NCBI GenBank assembly: GCA_030549205.1
Contig: JAUKTV010000015.1
Location: forward strand, 744,001 to 808,000
DNA: 64,000 nucleotides
Direction of reading: 5' to 3'
Source: Apiosordaria backusii
Lineage: Eukaryota > Ascomycota > Sordariomycetes > Sordariales > Lasiosphaeriaceae
Shown here: positions 44,053 to 56,756 of the stretch, piece after piece
Numbering within the stretch: the first letter of the stretch is position 1
How the letters are laid out: each line of letters begins with the position of its first letter
Notes under the pieces: generated by a model
Databases searched by the model: none
What the model saw: only the letters and a program-made list of their open reading frames with translations
Told to the model about the DNA's origin: nothing
Translations under genes and position numbers: made by a program

Positions 44053-45540
44053 TTTGACTCTGGTATTAATTCTTGGATAAAAGGCTCACAGAGCTGACAG
44101 CGACACCAGGTCGTAGGATGAAGTGAATTGAGAGAAGAGACGGGATGATGGAGGATAATGTGATGATAACGCGATTCTCCTAGACTTTTGTAAGCTTTAT
44201 GTACCGGTATTGTGGCTGCTGACTGCGCTTGATCTATCAGTGGAGGACGATCACCACCCGTCTGAAAGAACCGGGAACGATGCGACTGTCATTGTTGCGG
44301 ATCATACTATCATCCGGACAGTTTTGCCAACAGTGCGGCAATGCTATGGGATGGGATGGCTAGCTCGGTATTTGCTGCATCAACAAAACAGATGCCGCTC
44401 AAAAATGCCTTGCTGTTGTGGTCACAAGCGGTGACAGGTGTGGTTTGATCGGCCCTAGCCCCTGAATCGGCAATAATTAGGGGTTAAAGGCTTAGCGCTG
44501 ATGAGTTGACGGCGCACATCATTCATGCACCAGGATCTCTGACATTGTTGAAGTCAAAGATCGGTTCGGATGGTCCCATCTCAAAATGCAGTGATTTTTT
44601 GCTGATTATGTAGAGAAATGGAAGGTATTGCCGAATGGTGATGTTTTACCAACTTCGATCAGGTTCAGTTTGTTCTGTCAATGTCAGTGTTTGGTGGTAT
44701 TGCCTACACACATAGTTATTAGCCAATAATCGTTTTCTTCAATCACCCGAATCTGAAATACCTACCTAATCAGACTCCATGCTCGGATCTCCTCAGAGAC
44801 AACAGCCCCCAACTATGCTTTGGCCATTGACAGCCCTATGGATGGAAGGATTCAAGCCTACCGAAGCCACCAACAGCAAGACCTCAAGAACATGTAGCTC
44901 TAACCGCCAGACCCCAACAAATTACCTCACCTTCTTCGTCAGATGGAACTGCGCATGCTCTTATGCCGGTGCAATCCTGTGCCCTGAATCCAGCGCCATG
45001 GATGAGTGCATCTCAGGTCAGCCAGTCAGCATCCCATGAGCAATCACGGGTACAGCACTTACCCCTCGATGCCTGCTTGCCGCCGGCATCACCTCTGCCA
45101 CGTCTGTAGCCTTCCTCCTTCTACCTACCCAGGCATCCTTCGCCTCTTCTCTATTTACAGCATATCAACCTACAAGCCGCTATTCTCCTGCCCACAGACC
45201 TGCCCTACTCTTCAATCATCACCCCAACACCAGCACCAGCCTCACACCTCCCTTTCACCCAATCGAACCACCTGTGGCTGGCCCCATGTATCACCCATCC
45301 CAAAATACCTCCTAAACTCCCTAACCACCCCAAGGCTTCCTGCACAATCCATATGCAACCACCCGCCACGCGGCTCACAAGTCTCAACTCCGACTCGCAG
45401 TGACCGACGACTCAACTGCCCTGACTCCCCTTTACCGCGGATAGCCACTGCATTGCATTGCATTTGCATAACGGCAACAGAGCAGAACATAAACTATCAT
45501 AGTAAGCGCTAGAGAATGCAGTGCCCCATCCCGTTTAAAA
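44053..45540. other. Intergenic, about 1.5 kb, upstream of the BAS2-like gene
   Basis: Promoter side of the BAS2-like gene and left flank of the inverted-repeat element. Short open frames (for example 45006-45512) have no conserved pattern. The TTAAAA at 45535-45540 is the left target-site copy of the element. Confidence 0.5.
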
Positions 45541-46233
45541 AGAGACACACTCCCCGTACTATGCAGTTTGTCAATCCGTACTATGTGGAGTATGGGCAAT
45601 GTACCTTTCGACGCCCCACCCGTAATTTTGTATAGGAAATCCTACAATTACCGTCCGTTATGCCATTGCCGTTTCCCGTTACCGTCGTACAGCCATTATT
45701 CCTACCTACAACCGACCTCGCCGTCGTTAAAAATAAAGCCATTACTACTTATAAGAAAGATCATAGAAAACAACATATATTAGTAAGCTATTAAGCTACT
45801 ACCTAGCCCCACGCCTCGCCTCCGCTATACATACAGTAGGCCTGGAAACCCTCCCACTGGCGCGCCTAGCTTACCTGCTTTAAACGGCTTATTAGCTCTT
45901 ACCGGCTTGCCTACTACTTTGCAAGCTTCTACTGCCTTATAAGCTTTTACTACCTTATAAGCTCCCACTACTTTACAAGCTCCCACTACTTTACTAGGTA
46001 ACCTCGGCATAGTAGTTTAGTTATTATAAGGTAGATTTGCAAAGTGGGTGGAAGAAAAGCTGTCAATTACAATAAAGGTTGCAAAAACGGTGGTCTTAGC
46101 TGTATTGCAGTAAAATTTAAAAAAAGTACATTACAAAATATTGACTTATTTGCAGGGTTAAGGATTAGTATAGGAAAAAGTAGCTCCACATAATACGGAT
46201 TGACAAACTGCATAGTACGGGGAGTGTGTCTCT
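45541..46233. mobile_element. Compact DNA transposon / MITE with 50-bp terminal inverted repeats
   Basis: The left end 45541-45590 (agagacacactccccgtact...) and right end 46184-46233 are reverse complements with 49 of 50 bases matching. The direct sequence TTAAAA lies immediately outside both ends (45535-45540 and 46234-46239), as expected of a target-site duplication. The element is 693 bp, AT-rich, and holds no transposase, so it is non-autonomous. The TIR itself contains two direct copies of ccgtactatg. Inside is an 18-bp four-copy tandem array. The single TIR mismatch is a G/A transition, compatible with RIP. Near-identity of the ends points to a recent insertion. The superfamily is uncertain: the TTAA in the target copy recalls piggyBac, but other types cannot be excluded. 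Confidence 0.9.
45922..45993. repeat. 18-bp tandem array inside the element, four copies
   Basis: Units start at 45922, 45940, 45958 and 45976, each of the form (c/t)aagct(t/c)(c/t)(t/c)ACT(G/A)C(C/T)TT(A). On the minus strand they lie in an open frame of 61 codons (46010-45825) and spell hexapeptide repeats of the KVVGA(C/Y) type. Whether this is expressed is unknown. Confidence 0.85.
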
Positions 46234-46866
46234 TTAAAAAAGCCCGCAGCATGACTGGAGCCATGGCACCGGCGAGCCGCCCTGGGTCACTGGTAGGTTC
46301 AGGTTCCTGTCGGCTGTATGCTGTGCACCACCACTGCTTCGGTCAACGACTCACCCATCACTCCGCGTTGTTTTGTCGCCGGACCGAGGTGGGAAGTTAG
46401 GTAGGTGGTGGGTGGTTGGAATGAAGGCGAAATATATCATATTTGGAATGATGGCAAAATATCATATCGAAGTCGGTGAGGAGGCTGCGGTGATTTTGCC
46501 TCTTCTTTTACCACCTGTGATGTGGCCCTGCAAGAAGGGTGTGCGGCTGAGAGCATGAGGCGCGGTTCTATGCATGATACCTACATTCCAGAGAAGTCCA
46601 GCAAGGCGAGGGTACCTTAGGCTGGCGGCTGGGGAGAAACTTGCAAGTCTGGAAGTGAGGTGGCGAGGATAGCGGTGGTGGGACGTGAGTTTTCACATTC
46701 CACGTTTTCGTGTTGACACTGGGGAGAAATATCTCTCATATCAAACATTGTCATACACACTCAGTAACCTTTCCGCCATTGTCAACGACAAACACTTGTG
46801 TTTTACCAGACTGCATTGCTAGGTCCAAATTCCGTCAAAAAAGTTCATCAAACACTTGGTTGGCCT
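46234..46866. other. Intergenic between the element and tRNA-Lys
   Basis: The right flank of the inverted-repeat element, followed by mixed sequence. It contains a taggtaggtgg motif at about 46398. No coding region was supported. Confidence 0.45.
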
Positions 46867-46953
46867 GCCCGGCTAGCTCAATCGGTAGAGCGTGAGACTC
46901 TTAAGGAGTACTCCGAAATCTCAAGGTTGTGGGTTCGACCCCCACGTCGGGCT
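46867..46953 (+). tRNA. tRNA-Lys(CUU) with 14-nt intron
   Basis: The acceptor stem gcccggc pairs with gtcgggc (one G-T), with discriminator T. The A-box is tagctcaatcggtagagc and the B-box gggttcgaccccc. The anticodon stem TGAGA/TCTCA closes the loop CTCTTAA with anticodon CTT at 46900-46902. A 14-nt intron (46904-46917) sits at the standard position after base 37. The mature length is 73 nt. Confidence 0.97.
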
Positions 46954-49900
46954 CAATTCCCGTCTTCGACGTCTTTTTTGCACATTTTTTTTTTCCTTGA
47001 CCCCTTTTTGTTGCCCCTGAACCCCTGAGTCTGGGCTTTGGTTATCTAGGTGAGGTAACCACCCCTTGGCTGGCAGCAAAAGAAGAGGAAGGTGTCAACG
47101 TCAGCAAGGGACTTTGCTTTACGCAGAAAGAGAAATGGTGGCTTGGCTTGGCTGTCTTGCTTATTAATAGCAACTTGAAGCCTCAGTCAAACATCCCGGC
47201 ACTTTGGCCGGCAAGGGACAGGACAGGCACGTGCGAGCCCAGTTGCAACCCCACATTCTGCTTTTTTTGGTGGTTGGAAGACGAGCAACACCGCTCCCCT
47301 GCTGCCCCGCTTTGAATCGGCACCCGTCGGAATTAAACGAGGGGTGATACGGACGTCGGTGAAGAGGGAACAACAGGAACTGATAGCAAATGTGACAAGT
47401 TAGGTGGGAGGGGGATGAACAATGTCAATGAGTTTTGGTCATATTTTCTGCGCATGACGACGACTTGCCTAATAAAGGAAGACGGCATGAACGCAGGCAC
47501 GGTTGTTAAGAAAATATAGGGCCAAGACGAGGAGACGAGGGGATGGTAATATATATCCCACTCCCTCAGTTATCACCACCTTCCATCTCCCACCTGTTTT
47601 GTGTGTATTGATTATCGGTGGATGGAGGGGTTGCTTATCGAAAAGACACTCCTGCTGTGTTCGTTAAATGCACCGACACCGAGCGTCGTATGCATGGAAC
47701 GTTTCCATAGCACACTAGCATAATGCAAGGGCGGTTGGATTGGATATCGTCTTCGTATTCTTCTCTCAAGGGATCTGAGATACAGTTTCTTTTTCTTGAA
47801 GAAAGAAAAAAGATCTGTGCTCACTGCAACCCTCCGTGCAAGGGAGATCTTCTCCGAAAGTCCCATCAAATGAGAACAACCATCAGGCTCTGTGATCAGT
47901 GATGAGTGAGGTGAGAAACGTACGTAATCTGTTTGACGCTGAATGGTGGGTGGACTGAGGAATTACTCGGATTCGGTCAACAAGCCGACAAGACACCAGA
48001 TCAGGCTCAGGTACCGCCATGGCTTACCGCCACCACCTGCAGGAAGGAAGTGCTTGCATATTTCGGAACCTCCAAGCTGATCCTCAAGGACGGGAGTGGT
48101 TCCAGAACATCCACACTACGACTGATACACGTGTATAACGCTACAAGCGGTACTTGGAATAGGATCGTCGTCGGCACCAGACGAATGGCAAATCCAGGGA
48201 CACAGGCACAGGGGCAAAAAGCCGACAGGACTTATTTAGCAATGTGCGGCCCGTCTCTTGACATGGCACGCATGGCATGGCAGGTGTCCAATTTTGTCAT
48301 CGGCGTTGTGTCGTGGCATTCAGGGACTCGGACGGGTACGGAATCCATGGACCGAGCGACGAGAAGGGGTTTGTCGGGTTGTTCAGTGTTTGGCTGTCAG
48401 ATTTGTATGCGCCCCGCCAATAGCGCCATGTCAACTTCGAAGAATGTCGAGGTGGCATGTGGCGAATACAGTATGTGTGGTCGTATTCTGATATGACATT
48501 TTTCTCGGTTTGTCCAAGGGGTGAATCCTCCGGAATGATTGGGGATGTCGGGGAATACTTTGGTCTGACCACCGCCGAGAATTGGTGATATCTTGTTGAC
48601 AGTCAGTCGGTCGGTCGGCGTATCGGCATCGGGTTTGTTGACTGGTCATACGTGAGCACTCGAATTGCACACAAAGGTGTTGTTGGCCCCGAAAAGAACA
48701 GGCTCCGCTTCGACCTGCCACGTCGTTAAACTTATATTCAGCGTCCCACACAAGCAACGTGAAGGAGGCTGTCAAAGGCGGTGAGCGAAGGAAGCAAGTC
48801 ATGGAAAGTGGAAATGCAACCCGACGGGTCCGCGCCCTCGTCACCTGGACACTCATTGTGCCTCGTTCATGCAGGTGCACCGCGAGGCTTGGATGCTTCC
48901 CATCCAGGCCAGGCACCTTTCAGGGCGACCTTCCACCTGGACCTTGGAACACAGCGTCGGTCGGCTTCTTGTGTAACAACCTCCACGGGGTGCTCTGCAG
49001 GTGGCCGACCAGCAATCCCCCGGCGATCGGCAAACCCGTTTCCATACCGCCTTCGAGAAAAGAATCTATACTTACTGGGAGAATGATGACTTTTGTGTTC
49101 TGATGCTGAAGACTGTCAACCTCACCATTCCTAATCCGGGGGAATTGGGCCCTGGTCAGCAAACCCCTGGCGCCGTCTGGCGTCAAAGCCCCACTGTTGC
49201 ATTCGCCCAAGACACGATGACGCAATGAACTGGCGATGGGAAAGAACCCCGCCATTCGCCGGCGATGCCAAAAGAGGAGAAGCCACAGAGCATGCGCCGT
49301 CACAGATGATCGCTCGCTTGTGGCAGCCCAGCCCAGGAATACCCAGGAATTGGTGTCTTGGTTCCCATCTGCTGATCGGGAGTATCGTGATCGAACCGAG
49401 CGACCGTTGCATGGCTGATGGGCGGTCAGCGGCAGTCACGGCTCAAGAAAACAGAGATAACGACGCCGTTGCGCCGATCACAGGGTCCCGTCAAATCCGG
49501 CTACCTTCCCTCTGATCCACAAAGAAAAAGAGGAAGCCGCAAAAAACACGGCAGGAAGATGGCCCAAAACAAATCTAGGTCTTCAGGGCCGCGCAACCAA
49601 CGACGCAGGCCCATGATGGCTGTGTCTAGCTCTGAAGCAGCCTTGTCTCGTTGCTCGTGCCGTTACACATGCCTCACCATCACATCGGAGGGAACACAGG
49701 GTCGGAGAGAAACCAAAAAGATGGAACGCCACCAGGGGACTGAGGTGCCGGATTAGGATCTCTACCTACTCCGCCTCTCAGATGAAGCTATTGGTGAGAA
49801 AGAGGGGCAGCCTCCACTCGACTGAGCTCTACTTCTTCAGGCACCGGACAGGTACAAGGGGTTAATGGGACAGCTGCATCAATCTCTGGGACCACCAGAC

Positions 49901-52218
49901 AGTGCAGCAGCAGCAGCAGCAGCAGCCAGGTACCCGAAGGCGGCGACTGTGTGGAATCTCAGGACAAAGGAAGTACCTATCGGTGAGTCAGACGAGCAGA
50001 TGGATTGTACAATGATTACGGCACCTTCACGTTGATGTCCAGATGACCGTATTTAAACTTTTGTGCTTTCTTGCCTGCTGCAGCGTTGTCCCTGCCTCCA
50101 AGCCCTGCCCCTCTTTTTTGGTCTGATCTGATCCCCTCCACCAGAGCCGACCACTTGATGGGAAGGCCTCAACCCTCTGTGATAAAAGACCCAATAACTA
50201 AAATGCAGGATGCCATCAGAGAGGAGGACAACACCTACGGTGGCTGGGCTGGGCGCGCATTATACGAAAGTAGAGTCGTAATATCAGAGGGGCAAACGGG
50301 AAGTTATATTGAGAAGGCAAGCAAGCGTGGCATCAATCTGCACCTGCACTAAAACAAAGTTGATCAGACGAAAGCTGGAGGTCCAACCCCCTCCATGAAA
50401 TAATAACAACAAAAATTCACTGGCTGTCCCAATGTGTAATCTGGACGCCAGCCTGGCTATTCAGGTGTCTAGCGCTGTGAGCTAAGCTCTTTCGAGGTAG
50501 ACATCGGGGAAACGACCCCTCTTTTTTTACCGGCTCGGGTTCTTTATTGACATATTCTGGAGCTCCTCCCAGGCAGTGTTCGAGATCCCACCGAAACAAG
50601 AGAAAGTGTGCCCCTCCCGCAACCGTTCATATCCATGCTCCATGCCCGTCCCATGTTGGTGGTTCTTTTTGTCTGCTCGCCCTGACAGTCATCCCCCTCC
50701 TCATCGTCATCAACTTGCACGGTCATCCACATAGAGAGTACTTCCATGCTGCAGGCTGCCGGGAGCTATCCTATCACAGGAACCTGCAGCACCCCAGTAC
50801 GTACCCAAGTCTGTGTGACAGGACCAAAGAAAGCGTATGCCAAGCCCAGGTCCGGCGCAACTGTGCGGTAATCCTCACCACCTCGAGTTGCTGTCTGACG
50901 ACGGTCCTCTGGCCCCTTTCTTTCTCTTCTTCAGTTTCCCATCGCCATTTCAGAGGAATACTCCTGCATATTCTCGGATTAGCTGGCCTTCTCTCTGCCG
51001 CAATTTCCGCCAACCGCATCGCGATACCAGGTATCCTGTCAACCGTCCCTGACGTTGACATAAACGGACGAGCTGGTTTCGAGGCCATCGGTGAATTTGC
51101 CTACACAATCCTGCCTGATACATCGCTCCCCAGATCCACGCTGCATTTTGTCCGATAGGGAAGACATTGCATGGGCTGCATTCAGCCAGGCCCGCGGCAA
51201 GAAGCATCTACACACGGTGGTTGGCCCCTCGCTCCAGTAGTTCGTCAGCAAGGGCGACCGACAAGCCCCCCGTGGCCCCCAACGAGCCAACTGGAAGCTC
51301 GAGTCCCGGCCGAGATCTGGACCACGGCAAGCTGCACTGGAACTTGAACTTGGGATGAGAAGACAGCTGGTTGGCCACGCATTCGAGGGCTCAAACACTC
51401 GACCTCACAGCTTCTCTTTTCTTCACCCACCACGAATATCTATCCCATACCGTACCTAGTGTGGTGTATTGTTGATCTGCCAGCCCCTTCTGGATAAGCT
51501 TGCGTTGGACGGTCCACCCGGACGCCAGACAGGTCTTCGCCACACATCTGCACCCCTGCCACCTGCAAAACGAGGTCAACCCGCCTCATCAGTCGCTGTC
51601 GAAGGCGCTTTTTGGCTGGTGCTTTTCTCTTGCCTGGGACCTGCTTTTTACCTTTCTTACAGAAGTACTTGGCGCATTTCTTCCATCTCCGGGGGAATGT
51701 GTTTGCTGTGATCGACTTGTTTCCAGTTCAGCCTGTGCCTGTGCCGCCCTCAGGAACCCCACCACGAGTCCTGGAAGATCCAGGGAGACGACAGGGAACG
51801 AAGCCAGGGGGAACAAGCTCTGGGTTGCTTCCCGTCGCCATCTTTTTCCGCAAAACCCAACCTTGCGACCGAAGAAAAAAAAAAGCCGCTAATTATCCCG
51901 GGCCTTGGTGCAATTATCACAAAACAACACGCTTTCCGGCTAACACGCACGCTTTCGAATGATCAGCCTCCGCGGGCCCCAATCCTCCCTATCCTCCTGC
52001 CACTCTCCCTTTGCCGTCCCCCCTCCGACCACTCTCTTTTGTCCCTAGCTCAATCATTCCCAAACACCCTCCCCGCCGCCGCTCCCCGCACTTACCCCTG
52101 CCGCGGACTCGGTCGTCTCAGCCTCACCGGGCAGCCCGCGCATATCTACCCTGAACCCCTCGCCTGTGCTCCCGCATCTGGTTGCACTCTTGCATCACCC
52201 TCCTAACCACCACCCACC
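46954..52218. other. Gene-free interval of about 5.3 kb upstream of the C2H2 gene
   Basis: No open frame in either direction shows a domain, signal peptide or splice continuity; several overlapping frames of 60-200 codons in both orientations look random. Seen here are a CAG/GCA microsatellite at 49904-49926 and, close to 52218, a pyrimidine-rich leader. The size suggests a large promoter or long 5' leader for the C2H2 regulator, or unannotated noncoding RNA. Confidence 0.55.
49904..49926. repeat. CAG/GCA microsatellite
   Basis: About seven uninterrupted GCA units in intergenic DNA, with no coding frame around them that looks real. Confidence 0.9.
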
Positions 52219-54399
52219 ATGGCTGCAGCGTTTCGCCCAGTCAACACTCCGCTCCTGGCAGCGGACTCCATCAAGGAGGAAATACCAGCATCTTCTACGA
52301 CCTCGACAACAACCATGACGACGCCGAGACCGAGCACAGCCCCTTCCCAGGCTTCACGAGGTGTTGACGAAGCGGCGACACCTACACGAGCAAGCTTTGG
52401 GACCGGCGCATTGGCATCTCAGAAGCCTCTCCCGACATCACCGTTTCCCGAGTCGGTACAAGTCCCCGAACCCACGACAGAATCCACACCCAAGCGAGAA
52501 AATTCTCAGCACTCGAGGAAGTCCAGGGATTCGGATGACATGGACATGGATGACTCGGACGGAGAAGGCCATGGCGAGGACGGAGCTGGGTCCGATGACG
52601 ACAGCGAGAATGCGGATGGAACAAAGTCGAAAAAGAAGAAGTCTCAGCGCTTTTACTGCACCGACTATCCGCCGTGCAATCTCAGCTTCACTAGAAGCGA
52701 GCACCTGGCCCGCCATATCAGGTATTTACCATCGGCCATATCTTTGTCAAAATTGGAGAACTAGAAGTGCTGACTTGGAGACAACTGCAGGAAACACACC
52801 GGGGAGCGACCCTTCCAATGCCACTGCTCCCGACGATTCTCCCGACTCGATAACCTGAGACAGCATGCGCAGACGGTTCATGTGAATGAGGACATCCCGA
52901 TTGACTCACTCGCAGCTACAGGAACACGATTTCAGAGGCAGATCAGGACTGATAGGGTGCGACCGACAACTGGTCGGGCGAGAGCATCGACAGCCGGCAG
53001 CGTTGGACCAGGTGGCCGAGGACACTCAAAATCTCTGTCAACATCTAGCATCACGAGCATGGCGTCGATTGCGTCCACATATGGTGGTGGCGAGGCGCGC
53101 CGACGTCCGCCTCCTCTCGTCATGGCTGATCCTCGATCTCGACTCTCTCTGGAGCCATATCGCGGACCTGATGGGCAGTATTATCGGCCCGCCTCACCGA
53201 GTGATTTCAGCACCCCAACGTCAGCGACATTTTCAACAGGTCAAAATAGTCCTCGATGGGGCTCAGTCGCCTCTCCCGGCTCGTCACACTCGCGCTCACA
53301 CAGCATGTATGCTGCTGGGTCACGCACCCCAGGCCGTCGACTAAGCGTCCCGTCTGGAGGCAACCCGTTCCAGTCACCTCACGGTCCCGGCCTTCGAGGC
53401 CCATTGTTCGGTCCTACGCTTAACGCCTCTAATAGCGGTGCTTTTTCTCCAGGCCAAAGCAGTCTGCTATCATCGCCTACAACGTCCACTGCAAGCTGGT
53501 CAAGGCGAGATTCCGTATCAGCGGCTGATGAGGCATGGCGACGACGAACATGGCACCCTGATATGCGGGACTACAATGGGGCAAGCAGACTCAGCCAGGT
53601 TATTACCCCGTCGCAGTTCCCGCCAGATAACATCAAGCTCCCGCCTGCCAATACCGAAAACCAACCACCCCAGACTTTGCGTCTGCCTGGTATCGAGTCT
53701 TTTGATCCAATTCCGGGCAGACCACCAACGCCCCCTCGTCGCAACCCGTCTCCAATGATGATCGATTCGGAGGTAGCACGACCCCCAACTCTGTTGCCAG
53801 CTGGTGATCTTGGCTCGGATGACCGGCGGCCCACCTCGCAGTGGGACATGGGCTTGCATCGGGGCATAACCCGGCTCGATATCAACACGCCACCTAGGGA
53901 CAGCGCAGGAGCATGGGCCAACGAGGCGAACCAAGCTCTTATGGCCCGCGCTGAGCAGGCTCATGCTGCACCCATCCAACCAACTGTCAGGTTCGAACAA
54001 GACGCAAGGCCTCCCCAGGGCCCGCCGCCTGTCAATGCACCCCCCCCAGTTGGTTCTAGACATCACTACACAATGTCGGCTCCATCTATAAGCACCCCCC
54101 GAGAGTCTCGGAGACATGGATGGTATCACGGTCCTGTGACTACCCATCCCGTTGAGGAGACCATCCATGAAGGACGTCCACATGTTGATCGGATTGTTCA
54201 TCCCAACGTTCGCGGCTTTCAAGGATTTCCTGCTAGGGAACAGCAACCCGTCATCCACCAACAGCAGTCATCTGGCCCCAGCATGGAACGTATCATGGAG
54301 CGTCCCATGTCCAGGGGAGACAATCCAGAGTCCCTGCGGCGGTTACAAGCCTTGGTGGCCGTAGCGACAAGCGAAGGATCCACGGCGACGGCGTACTGA
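52219..54399 (+). CDS. Two-finger C2H2 zinc-finger transcription factor
   Basis: Nuclear regulator. Exons 52219-52721 and 52791-54399 give 703 residues; the 69-nt intron (gtattt ... ctgcag, branch gctgac) splits the link between the fingers and joins HIR to KHTGERP. Finger 1 (about 148-172) is C-x5-C-x12-H-x3-H in FYCTDYPPCNLSFTRSEH. Finger 2 is C-x1-C-x12-H-x4-H in FQCHCSRRFSRLDNLRQH, with unusually close cysteines. Upstream is an acidic DMDMDDSDGEGH region and a basic KSKKKKSQR. The remaining 500 residues are disordered and Ser/Pro/Arg-rich. The finger pair resembles yeast Usv1/Rgm1 and fission-yeast Rsv proteins; its target genes are unknown. The long gene-free upstream region suits a regulated developmental factor. 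Confidence 0.93.
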
Positions 54400-55930
54400 G
54401 GAAACCATGAATTGGGGAATGTTTTCTACGAATTACGACTTGGAATTGCTGCATGGCGTTTGGTTCTGGGATATACACGGCTTGGATTAGCGCGGAGGTT
54501 ATTTTGCTTTTGATACCCGCCATCTCACCATCTACACTCGCTGCATCAACGGTTTGGGCTATACAGATATGATCACTCATTTCTTTTTTGGCATTTGATA
54601 CCACGCTCGCTGCATACACATTTGGATATTGGGTTTGGCGGTCTTTTTGGATTTCAGCAGGCACTGCATGATATTACGGTCCGGCCATTTTTGTCGCAAT
54701 TTAGAGGGCCTATTTCTTGTCTTTTTCTTTTTTCTTTTTTGGGTCTGGGTTTATGCCTCGTTATGACTATTTCTCTTGTCTTTTTCTTTGTTGCTGTTAT
54801 GACGAAATGACAACCAACGGTTCCAGGCCATGGCACTCTAGTATAGGGATACCCAACTTCTCTACTCTCGGATACTGGGCGGCATGCGGTACATGGTCGG
54901 GCTGGGAACTTTGAGCACCTCTTTAATGGATGCAGTTTTTATACTCGATGTTTTCCTTTCTCTTTGTCGATGACGGTTGATGAGATGTGCGACGATGACG
55001 ATTCACGACGAGATGAGACGATGGCACGACGACACGACGCGATGATTACGAAACGAAGGGAACTATGCCCTGGCGCAAGACCTGGCTTTTACAACGCTAT
55101 AACGAACAATTCATCACGATGCAACGGCAAGCGTCTGGCGCCTTTTTTGTTCCTTGTTGTTTCCGGATTGTCGGCGTTCGGTTGGCCGTTCTCTACTGCC
55201 GCATTTTGACCGAGGTCGTCGAGGAGGTTGGGCGGTTGGTCACTCAGTCAGGCACCACCTCGATGCCAACATGCCCGTCACATGGTGACGGTGATGATCA
55301 ACAAGGGGTCAATGGGGGCGGACAAGTCATGAGCGGGTCAGCGGTTTTATCAGGGGATGAATTGGGTAGGGCGGACAGACTTGAGAAACATGCAACGCTT
55401 CGTTTCTGTTTGGCACGTCTTTTTTTTTTCCTTTTTTGGTTAATAATGGGCTTGATACCCTGGAAGGAAGGGTTCGCTTCCCTTGTTGGTCTTGAATAGC
55501 AACATTCTTGGGTTTCTTGTTTATGTTTTTTTTGGGGTTTTGGGTTGAGGTTGGGCTGGGGCTTGGTTGGCGGCTTTGCGTGCGCTTTTGGGAAGGGTAG
55601 CTTTGGCTTTGAGGTGCTTTTGCTTTTTTTGTTTGGGTGGGTGGGTCGTGTCGCATCAGGCACACTGCAGACACTCACAACACATACATTTCTTGGGATA
55701 CTTCTTACGATGTTTATTCCGAGCCAGTTGAACAGTATCAAGTGTGGTGGAGATGTTGCAGTGGGATTTGGACGTCACGCACTTCGATACCTACCCACCC
55801 GGAGTGGATGGGGATGGGGATGGGGATGGGTTGATTAGTATACCTTAGATAGAAACATGTTTGTTTTGGGCTGATTATTCAGTACTACATTTGATGTCCC
55901 TGGCTATCTCTCTAGTCGCTTTGCGGGTCG

Positions 55931-55972
<42 letters not shown>
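55931..55972. repeat. (TGT)14 microsatellite
   Basis: An uninterrupted trinucleotide run of about 42 bases ending in acatatgt. It is intergenic. Confidence 0.95.
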
Positions 55973-56197
55973 ACATATGTGGTTATGTCTGAGGTGATGG
56001 ATGTGCTGGGGATGAAAGGTACAATGTAACATACCTAATACCTGATGGTTGATATGCATGAAAGGTTGCGTGCATTGCATGGGAAGTTGTAATCGGTGTG
56101 TGCATGGGTAGATGCGGCTGGCCGTATGCTCGTCAGCTATTGCGAGGTTGTGGAAAGGGGGGCTTGTATTACGGCGGTTGGGGAGGGAAAATAGAGA

Positions 56198-56214
56198 GGG
56201 GGGGGGGGGGGGGG
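56198..56214. repeat. G17 homopolymer
   Basis: Seventeen consecutive G residues, the longest single-base run seen on this strand, apart from T17 at 61971-61987. It could form a G-quadruplex, or be a length-error hotspot in the assembly. Confidence 0.9.
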
Positions 56215-56756
56215 TTGACGGATAGATTCGGGGGATGATGGCTGGGTCTGTTCTTTAGGGTTGTTTTGAGAGTTGTAGCTTCGTTGGTATATGTCGGTTG
56301 AAAAGTGTATTCGCATTGACCCGACCTCGCGTTATATTTGTCCTTTTAAGTTGTTTGCATGCATGCCCTCACGACAATGGTATATTATATGTTGGCTGAG
56401 AAGTGTAATAAACATATCGCCCAACCTCGTATCATACGTACCTGCCCTGATATAGCTTTGCCTCCCTCCTCCCTAGGAGTGTTAAAGAGGTTGGTAACTA
56501 TACCCTATACCGTTCCACACAAAGTGCACGGCCCTACCCTAAATAGTCAATAGCACAGGGGGCGAAAAAAATGAGAAGAAAGCAAAAGGATACTATTTAT
56601 CCAAAACACTAATAAACCAATCCTAATGCTACCCTTTTACCCAAAAAACCCCCCCCCTTCTTCTTCGCTGTGGGGAATCTAACTGTCAATATATATATAT
56701 AACCAAAAAGCAAAAGAACCTCCCCTTTTTGTACCCAAACAAATATTCCAAAGCTC

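Larger units (their letters stand above)
54400..56756. other. Intergenic between convergent genes, about 2.4 kb
   Basis: The shared 3' side of the C2H2 gene (+) and the DUF2434-like gene (-). It holds a long TTG/TGT microsatellite (55931-55972), a short GGGGAT repeat near 55806-55830, a G17 run (56198-56214) and T-rich tracts. No coding region was supported. Confidence 0.5.

Noticed and set aside
50547..51158. Plus-strand frame of 203 codons upstream of the C2H2 gene
   Set aside because: Composition looks random, overlapping frames of similar length exist on both strands, and no conserved features are seen.
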